A DNA stretch of 11,327 bases from an uncultured Erysipelotrichales bacterium. Its GTDB lineage: Bacteria > Bacillota_I > Bacilli_A > Erysipelotrichales > Coprobacillaceae. The translations under genes and the position numbers were made by a program. Below the pieces are notes generated by a model. The model saw only the letters and a list, made by a program, of their open reading frames with translations. It was not told where the DNA came from and did not search any database. This document shows positions 6,737 to 11,327 of the stretch, in pieces. The stretch spans positions 1-11,327 of the forward strand of contig CAJUJC010000034.1 of the NCBI GenBank assembly GCA_910586805.1. Direction: 5' to 3'. The first letter of the stretch is position 1. Every line of letters begins with the position of its first letter.

Positions 6737-8026
6737 GTGGACCCGAATCAGATAGTTATGATAGTATTATTTATTTTATTAATTGGAATGTCAGCATTTT
6801 TTTCTATGAGTGAGACAGCATTTATGTCAGTTAATAAAATTAGAATTAGAACATTAGCAGAAGAAGATAATAAAAAAGCTAAAATCGTAGATCGTTTATT
6901 AAATGATCAAGATCGTTTATTGAGTTCTATATTAGTAGGAAATAACTTAGTTAACATTGCAGCTTCATCGCTTACAACTTCATTTGTAATTTCATTATTT
7001 GGAAATGAAGGAACTGGAGTGGCGATTGCAACAGGATTTGTCACTTTAATGATATTAATCTTTGGTGAAATCACACCAAAATCATTAGCAACAAAAAATG
7101 CTGAAAAGATTACTTTTGCGGTATGTGGTTTTATTCGTGTGCTTTGTTTTATTTGCATACCTGTTGTTAAGGTTTTGAATATCTTTTCTCATGTTATTAT
7201 TCGCTTGTTTGGTGGTGACATGGATAATGGACCAACACTTACAGAAGAAGATTTAAAAACGATTGTGACTGTTTCTCATGAGGAAGGAGTCTTAGAAGAC
7301 GAAGAAAAAGAAATGATTCATAATGTGTTTGAGTTTGGAGAAACTGAAATTAAGGAAATCATGACTCCACGTATTCATGTTGTCAGTGTGCCTGAGGATG
7401 TCACATATAATGAGTTGATGAGCATATTGCGAGAATGTCAATTTTCTCGTATTCCTGTTCATGCTGAATCTTATGATGAAATTATCGGCGTTTTACACAT
7501 TAAAGATTTAATGCTTAGTAAAGTCGTGAAATCTAAATTTGATGTCAAAGATTTTATGCGTGAGACTTATGTTGTTTATGAGTTTAATCAAATCTCTGAT
7601 GTATTTGAGTCTATGCGTAAAGACCATACATCATTAGCAATTGTGTTAGATGAATATGGTGTTATGAGTGGTATTGTAACATTAGAAGATATTGTTGAAG
7701 AGATTGTTGGTGAAATTGATGATGAATATGATGAAGTAGAAACATCAATTGTTAATCTTGGAAATGGTAAATATTTAATAGATGGTAGTTTGAATATTGA
7801 TGAAGTGAATGAAGAATGTGAAACATCTTTTGAATCAGAAGATTTTGAATCTATCGGTGGATTGGTTTTAGGACAATGTAATGGAAGTCCTGAATTAAAT
7901 CAGGTTTTAAAGATTGATAATGCATTACTTACAATTAAACAAATTCATAAGAATAGAATTGTTCAGTTAGAATTAGAGATTTTAATTGATAGTGACAAGG
8001 AAGATGAAGAGGAAAAACATGATTAA
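6737..8026 (+). CDS. CNNM/CorC-family membrane protein (DUF21, CBS pair, CorC_HlyC domain)
   Basis: The 429-residue protein has the full layout and normal length of the family. Residues 1-160 form the CNNM (DUF21) membrane domain, with helices near 6-28, 62-86, 94-114 and 128-150, SETAFMSVNKIRIRTLAEE (25-43) and FGEITPKSLA (109-118). About 165-205 is the acidic linker helix region (TEEDLKTIV...EEGVLEDEEKEM). About 206-325 is a CBS pair (IMTPRI; FSRIPV; LDEYGVMSGIVTLEDIVEEIVGEI), which in relatives binds ATP-Mg. About 335-415 is the CorC_HlyC domain. Relatives take part in Mg2+/Co2+ efflux or Mg2+ homeostasis at the cytoplasmic membrane; the older label hemolysin is not informative. The tail is highly acidic (SDKEDEEEKHD). 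The start is GTG. The next gene begins 45 bases downstream with no terminator between, so the two are probably co-transcribed. Confidence 0.92.
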   Translation: MDPNQIVMIVLFILLIGMSAFFSMSETAFMSVNKIRIRTLAEEDNKKAKIVDRLLNDQDRLLSSILVGNNLVNIAASSLTTSFVISLFGNEGTGVAIATGFVTLMILIFGEITPKSLATKNAEKITFAVCGFIRVLCFICIPVVKVLNIFSHVIIRLFGGDMDNGPTLTEEDLKTIVTVSHEEGVLEDEEKEMIHNVFEFGETEIKEIMTPRIHVVSVPEDVTYNELMSILRECQFSRIPVHAESYDEIIGVLHIKDLMLSKVVKSKFDVKDFMRETYVVYEFNQISDVFESMRKDHTSLAIVLDEYGVMSGIVTLEDIVEEIVGEIDDEYDEVETSIVNLGNGKYLIDGSLNIDEVNEECETSFESEDFESIGGLVLGQCNGSPELNQVLKIDNALLTIKQIHKNRIVQLELEILIDSDKEDEEEKHD

Positions 8027-8058
8027 TGTTTTTCCCTTTGTTATATAGGTAGGATGAA

Positions 8059-8064
8059 AAGGAG
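8059..8064 (+). promoter_or_regulatory. Ribosome binding site that sets the start at 8072
   Basis: AAGGAG lies 7 bases before ATG 8072. An in-frame ATG at 8054 overlaps this region and has only a poor AGG upstream, so 8072 is preferred. Confidence 0.75.
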
Positions 8065-8071
8065 AAAATGT

Positions 8072-9376
8072 ATGAGAAAAGAAAAAGTAGAGATTAAAAA
8101 GTTAGGTATTAATGGTGAAGGAATTGGATATGTCCAAAAAAAGATTTGTTTTATTGAAAATGCATTACCTGGTGAAATTGTAGAAATTGAAATTGTTGAA
8201 GAAAATAGAAAATATTTAAAAGGAAAAGTCGTAGGGTATGTTCAAAAATCTTCTCAACGTGTTTCTTCTATGTGTAAGGAAAATAAGTTTTGTCAAGGTT
8301 GTTCATTGTTGAATTTAAATTATAAAGGCCATTTAGATTTTAAAAAGAATCTTATTTTTGATGCTTTAAGAAAACATAGTGAATTGAATGTAGGAAAAAT
8401 GCCTGTTCAAAATGTTATAGGTGCATCAAAAACAAAAGGATATAAGAAGGTTGTTGGTTTACCTGTTGCTTATTTTAATGGTAAGGTTTGTGTAGGTATT
8501 TATCAAAGAGGGACAAAGTATTTAACTTTTATGAATAATTGTGCAATGCAAGATCCATTGATCAATGAAGTGTTAGTAAAAATTGAGAATATTTTAAATA
8601 AACATAAAGTTAGAGATTATAATGATAAAATAAAAAAAGGGTTACGTTTTATTAAAATGAGAAATATTGATGGAGCTATTCAAGTTTTATTTGTTACTGG
8701 AACAAATGGAATTAAAGAAGAAGCAACAAAAGAAATTTCACTTCTTGATGAAGTGAAGAGTATATTTTGGACTGTTAATACTTCAAGATATCAAGATTTT
8801 GAATTACAAGGCTATAAGAAAATTTATGGGCAATCAACATTACCATATCAAGCTTTTGATCAACAGTATGTTTATTCAATGAAATCTGATTTTCCTGTTC
8901 ATCCTGAAATGGAGTTAAAAAAATTAGAAATTATTAAATCATTTATTCCAACAAATGCAAGTGTTTTATCTTTGCACTGTGGAATTGGTTTAATGGAGCT
9001 TTCTATGAATAATGATATTGTGGCTATTGATGAAAAGAATTATCATATAAAAGATGCAAAGGATAATGCAAAGTTTTTACATAGGGAAAACATTCAATTT
9101 ATTTGTAAAAATGTGGAAGAAGCAATGATAAGTCAATGTAAAAAACGTACTTTTGATTATGTTGTTGTGCATTCAGGTGAGTTAACACCATCTATTCAAC
9201 AAAGTTTGATTTTATCTAAAGTGAAAGATGTCATTTATGTCAGTGATCATCCTTCTTCTATGGCAAAAGATTTAGATGCAGTAAATAACTATTATGATGT
9301 TGAAACGATGATTCCATTAGATATGTATCCTAATACTGCAAAAGTAGAAGTTATTGTAAAATTACATAGAAAATAA
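8072..9376 (+). CDS. TrmA/RlmD-like RNA m5U methyltransferase homologue lacking the catalytic cysteine
   Basis: The protein has 434 residues from ATG 8072 (440 from 8054); numbers use the shorter form. Residues 1-60 are a TRAM-like RNA-binding domain (LGINGEGIGY, ALPGEIVEIEI). C68, C74 and C77 (C-x5-C-x2-C), with C157 in NNCAMQ, match the [4Fe-4S] ligands of RlmD. The C-terminal half is a Rossmann methyltransferase fold with motif I VLSLHCGIG (298-306). In active members (23S rRNA uridine-5 methylation) a DPPRxG motif and a cysteine in YVSCNPxTLARD are catalytic. Here they read VHSGEL (about 366-371) and YVSDHPSSMAKD, with Asp392 in place of the cysteine; the usual FQVN-type motif is also missing (PYQAFDQ). 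The glutamate near the end (PNTAKVE, E426) is kept. The frame is intact, so it looks like a maintained gene that does not do the standard reaction. Probably co-transcribed with the CorC-like gene. Confidence 0.85.
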   Translation: MRKEKVEIKKLGINGEGIGYVQKKICFIENALPGEIVEIEIVEENRKYLKGKVVGYVQKSSQRVSSMCKENKFCQGCSLLNLNYKGHLDFKKNLIFDALRKHSELNVGKMPVQNVIGASKTKGYKKVVGLPVAYFNGKVCVGIYQRGTKYLTFMNNCAMQDPLINEVLVKIENILNKHKVRDYNDKIKKGLRFIKMRNIDGAIQVLFVTGTNGIKEEATKEISLLDEVKSIFWTVNTSRYQDFELQGYKKIYGQSTLPYQAFDQQYVYSMKSDFPVHPEMELKKLEIIKSFIPTNASVLSLHCGIGLMELSMNNDIVAIDEKNYHIKDAKDNAKFLHRENIQFICKNVEEAMISQCKKRTFDYVVVHSGELTPSIQQSLILSKVKDVIYVSDHPSSMAKDLDAVNNYYDVETMIPLDMYPNTAKVEVIVKLHRK

Positions 9377-9383
9377 TGAAAGA

Positions 9384-9409
9384 ATGCGACTTATGAAAGT
9401 TGCATTTTT
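9384..9409 (+). terminator. Rho-independent terminator after the methyltransferase homologue
   Basis: ATGCGACTT (9384-9392) pairs with AAGTTGCAT (9397-9405) over 9 bp with one G-U. The loop is ATGA and the T-run starts at the stem end. It begins 8 bases after the stop and separates this unit from the rnf operon. Confidence 0.88.
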
Positions 9410-9431
9410 ATATTATTTTATGTAATAAATT

Positions 9432-9468
9432 TTTGTCGAAGATATAAAAATTTATCTTTTTTGACAAA
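9432..9468 (+). repeat. Imperfect inverted repeat upstream of the rnf promoter
   Basis: TTTGTC-G-AAGATA (9432-9444) is the reverse complement of TATCTT-TTTT-GACAAA (9453-9468), apart from unequal 1- and 4-base insertions. The centre is 8 bases. It lies 23 bases before the predicted -35 and could be a regulator site or a weak hairpin; no known operator consensus was recognised. Confidence 0.5.
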
Positions 9469-9490
9469 TGCATAAATTCAATTTTTATTG

Positions 9491-9519
9491 TTTCCAAAAT
9501 AATAAATTGATGTTATAAT
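9491..9519 (+). promoter_or_regulatory. Promoter of the rnf operon
   Basis: TTTCCA (9491-9496) and a perfect TATAAT (9514-9519) are 17 bases apart, and the -10 carries a TGn extension (TGTTATAAT). The leader is about 25 bases, ending with GGAGG about 5 bases before ATG 9551. Confidence 0.72.
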
Positions 9520-9550
9520 GTTTTGGTAATTAAAGATATGGAGGGATATA

Positions 9551-10855
9551 ATGTCAATTTTATCTGGAAAAGGAAAAGCGAAATTAGACGGACAAAAAGG
9601 TTTAACAAAAGATAAACCAATATTGTCTATCGAAGCACCTGATGTTGTTTATATTCCCTTAGTTTTAGGGATGGCTACTGACTTTGATGTGCATGTCAAA
9701 GAAGGAGACCATGTGTGTATTGGAACAAAACTTGCAACTCGTCAAAGTATGTATGTACCAATATATTCATCTGTTTCTGGAACAGTTAAGGGAATAGAAA
9801 AACGTATGCATGCTTCAAAGAGATTACAAAATCATATTGTGATTGAAAATGATCATAAGAATGAAAGAGTAAAAGCTTATGAAGTGAAAAACCCTGATAA
9901 TATGAGTCAGGAAGACGTTTTTAATGCTATTAAGGAATTAGGAATTGTAGGTTTAGGGGGATCAGGATTCCCAACTTATATTAAATATTCTAAATCTGAT
10001 GGAATTGAAACAGTGTTAATCAATGGTGTTGAATGTGAACCATTCTTAACAAGTGACCATTTGGCTATGAAACGTGATATTAAAGCGTTATTTGATGGTA
10101 CACAATATTTAATGAAAGCTGCTGGGGCTAAGAATGCAATCATTGCAATTAAAGAACATAAACCTGATTTATGGGAATTATTAGTTGAAGAAGCTAAAAA
10201 TTATAGTGACATTGAACCAAGAGAAGTTCCTGATCGTTATCCAATGGGATGGGAAAGAGTTTTGGTTGAAACTGTATTTAAAAAGGAATATGATGTATTA
10301 CCTGCTGAAATTGGTGTAGTTGTGAACAATTCATCAACTGCAATCGCTTTATCAAAAGGTATTAGAAAAGGTGAACCTATTACTCACCGTGTTGTTACTT
10401 TCTCAGGAAATGGAATTAAAAATCCACAAAATGTTGAAGTGGCAATTGGAACACCAGTTAACTATATTGTAGAAAAAATTGGTGGATATATTGATGAAGA
10501 ATGTGATGGATTCTTACTTGGTGGTGGACCAATGATGGGAAAATCAGTAATGAATGATACATTTGTTATTTATTCTCATAATAATGCAATCACTGTATTA
10601 AAGAAAGAAAACATTAAACCTTTACCATGTTTAAAATGTGGTGAATGTACTTTACATTGTCCAGCTCATTTACAACCTGTTCGTATTATGCAGGCTGAAA
10701 AAGGAGCAAATGTTGAATTGATTGAAAAATTAGAAGCAAGTCGTTGTGTTGAATGTGGTATGTGTACTTATATTTGTCCAAGTAAGATTGAGGTAACAGA
10801 TATGGTAGCAAAAGCAAAACGTCGTTTACAATTAGCACAAAGAAAAAAAGGGTAG
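9551..10855 (+). CDS. rnfC: Rnf electron transport complex subunit C
   Basis: The 434-residue protein is RnfC, a peripheral iron-sulfur flavoprotein of the ferredoxin:NAD+ oxidoreductase (Rnf) complex on the cytoplasmic face of the membrane. It is proposed to handle NAD(H) electrons, while the membrane subunits couple electron flow to Na+ or H+ export. Residues 1-110 fit the RnfC barrel-sandwich N-terminal part (IPLVLGMATDFDVHVKEGD). GLGGSGFPT (134-142) is the flavin/nucleotide-binding loop of the complex I 51-kDa-like fold, followed by LINGVECEPFLTSDH. Two [4Fe-4S] motifs follow: C360, C363, C366, C370 and C399, C402, C405, C409, each with proline after the last cysteine. The length is normal for short Firmicute RnfC without the Ala-rich C-terminal extension. 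The gene has its own promoter and is followed after 15 bases by rnfD, the usual rnfCDGEAB order. Confidence 0.96.
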   Translation: MSILSGKGKAKLDGQKGLTKDKPILSIEAPDVVYIPLVLGMATDFDVHVKEGDHVCIGTKLATRQSMYVPIYSSVSGTVKGIEKRMHASKRLQNHIVIENDHKNERVKAYEVKNPDNMSQEDVFNAIKELGIVGLGGSGFPTYIKYSKSDGIETVLINGVECEPFLTSDHLAMKRDIKALFDGTQYLMKAAGAKNAIIAIKEHKPDLWELLVEEAKNYSDIEPREVPDRYPMGWERVLVETVFKKEYDVLPAEIGVVVNNSSTAIALSKGIRKGEPITHRVVTFSGNGIKNPQNVEVAIGTPVNYIVEKIGGYIDEECDGFLLGGGPMMGKSVMNDTFVIYSHNNAITVLKKENIKPLPCLKCGECTLHCPAHLQPVRIMQAEKGANVELIEKLEASRCVECGMCTYICPSKIEVTDMVAKAKRRLQLAQRKKG

Positions 10856-10870
10856 AGGGAGGAGTTTATT

Positions 10871-11327
10871 ATGAAGATTACATTACAAAGAACATCGCCA
10901 AATTATAGACAAAAACTCTCTACACATCGTATTATGGGAGATTTAACAATCGGTTTATTGGTGATTGTTGCTTATTCATTATTTTATCAATTTACAAATA
11001 ATGGTAGCGATTATGGTATTCAAGCTGCCTTGATTTATGGTGTGTCTATTGCAGTTGCTCTTATTACTGAAGTTGTATGGGCTGTTATTCATAAATCAGA
11101 TATTTTAGAACATATTAAAAATAGTTTCCCATTGGTAACATCAATTATTTTTGCATTGACATTACCAATTGGTACACCATTATATGTTGTTGCAATTGGT
11201 TCATTCATTGCTATTTTCTTTGGAAAATTAGTATATGGTGGATTTGGTTTCAACATTTTTAACCCTGCATTAGTAGGACGTGTTGTTGTTCATTTGGCGT
11301 TTGGAGGTTTATTAACAACAACTTTAT
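10871..11327 (+). CDS. rnfD: Rnf electron transport complex subunit D, N-terminal part (cut by window end)
   Basis: An open frame starts at ATG 10871 after AGGGAGGAG (10856-10864, 6-base spacer) and runs off the right edge after 152 codons. It begins KITLQRTSPNYR, the usual TSPH-like RnfD start, and has helices near 22-41, 48-73, 86-103 and 104-121. The conserved motif FNIFNPALVGR (127-137) is typical of RnfD/NqrB. RnfD is an integral membrane subunit that carries covalently bound FMN on a threonine; that site would lie beyond the window. The position directly behind rnfC supports RnfD over NqrB. The remaining rnfG, E, A and B genes are expected downstream. Confidence 0.93.
   Translation, partial: MKITLQRTSPNYRQKLSTHRIMGDLTIGLLVIVAYSLFYQFTNNGSDYGIQAALIYGVSIAVALITEVVWAVIHKSDILEHIKNSFPLVTSIIFALTLPIGTPLYVVAIGSFIAIFFGKLVYGGFGFNIFNPALVGRVVVHLAFGGLLTTTL

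Noticed and set aside
6907..7158. Minus-strand 83-residue reading inside the CorC-like gene
   Set aside because: Antisense shadow of a strongly conserved coding region, with no translation signals.
9461..9491. Alternative rnf promoter using the perfect TTGACA at 9461-9466
   Set aside because: The only -10-like sequence (TATTGT, 9486-9491) is poor and 19 bases away; the TTGACA is explained as part of the inverted repeat.

Overview
The window is strongly A+T-rich, low-GC Gram-positive DNA (Bacillota). AGGAG-type ribosome binding sites are found throughout, sigma-A promoters are nearly consensus, and short terminator hairpins with T-tracts close the transcription units. Several traits together resemble gut Erysipelotrichia such as the Coprobacillus group: long secreted Ig-like/YDG surface proteins with Asp-rich repeats, Cof-type HAD phosphatases and an Rnf operon. 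This taxonomic placement is inference from style, not from a marker gene.

Layout. Bases 1-4616 hold two tandem surface-protein genes. The first is cut by the left edge; only its tail of 12-residue Asp-rich repeats and its C-terminal membrane anchor are seen. The second (834-4616) has a textbook promoter, a signal peptide, a glycine-rich beta-helix-like region, Ig-like domains and a YDG domain. It then meets an in-frame TAA at 3762-3764. The same frame stays open for 283 more codons (another Ig-like domain, 13 further repeats and an anchor like that of gene 1). The two genes share repeat tails, anchor segments and almost identical terminators, so their 3' ends are duplicated copies.

Bases 4617-5948 carry a Cof-type HAD phosphatase and a 53-residue single-pass membrane protein with its own extended -10 promoter. 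These converge on a minus-strand class I glutamine amidotransferase of the gamma-glutamyl-GABA hydrolase type (5929-6603). Divergent from it is a two-gene unit (6737-9376): a CNNM/CorC-type membrane protein with a CBS pair, then a TrmA/RlmD-like RNA methyltransferase homologue. The homologue keeps the four iron-sulfur cysteines but has lost the catalytic cysteine and the DPPR-type motif.

Bases 9377-11327 begin an Rnf operon: terminator, inverted repeat, promoter, complete rnfC, and the first 152 codons of rnfD. Rnf couples ferredoxin:NAD+ electron transfer to Na+ or H+ transport, so the cell probably uses ferredoxin-based fermentative energy metabolism.

The most unusual items are the interrupted surface protein with its intact downstream frame, the methyltransferase homologue without catalytic residues, and the duplicated repeat-plus-anchor-plus-terminator cassette. 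No RNA genes, insertion sequences or CRISPR arrays were seen.
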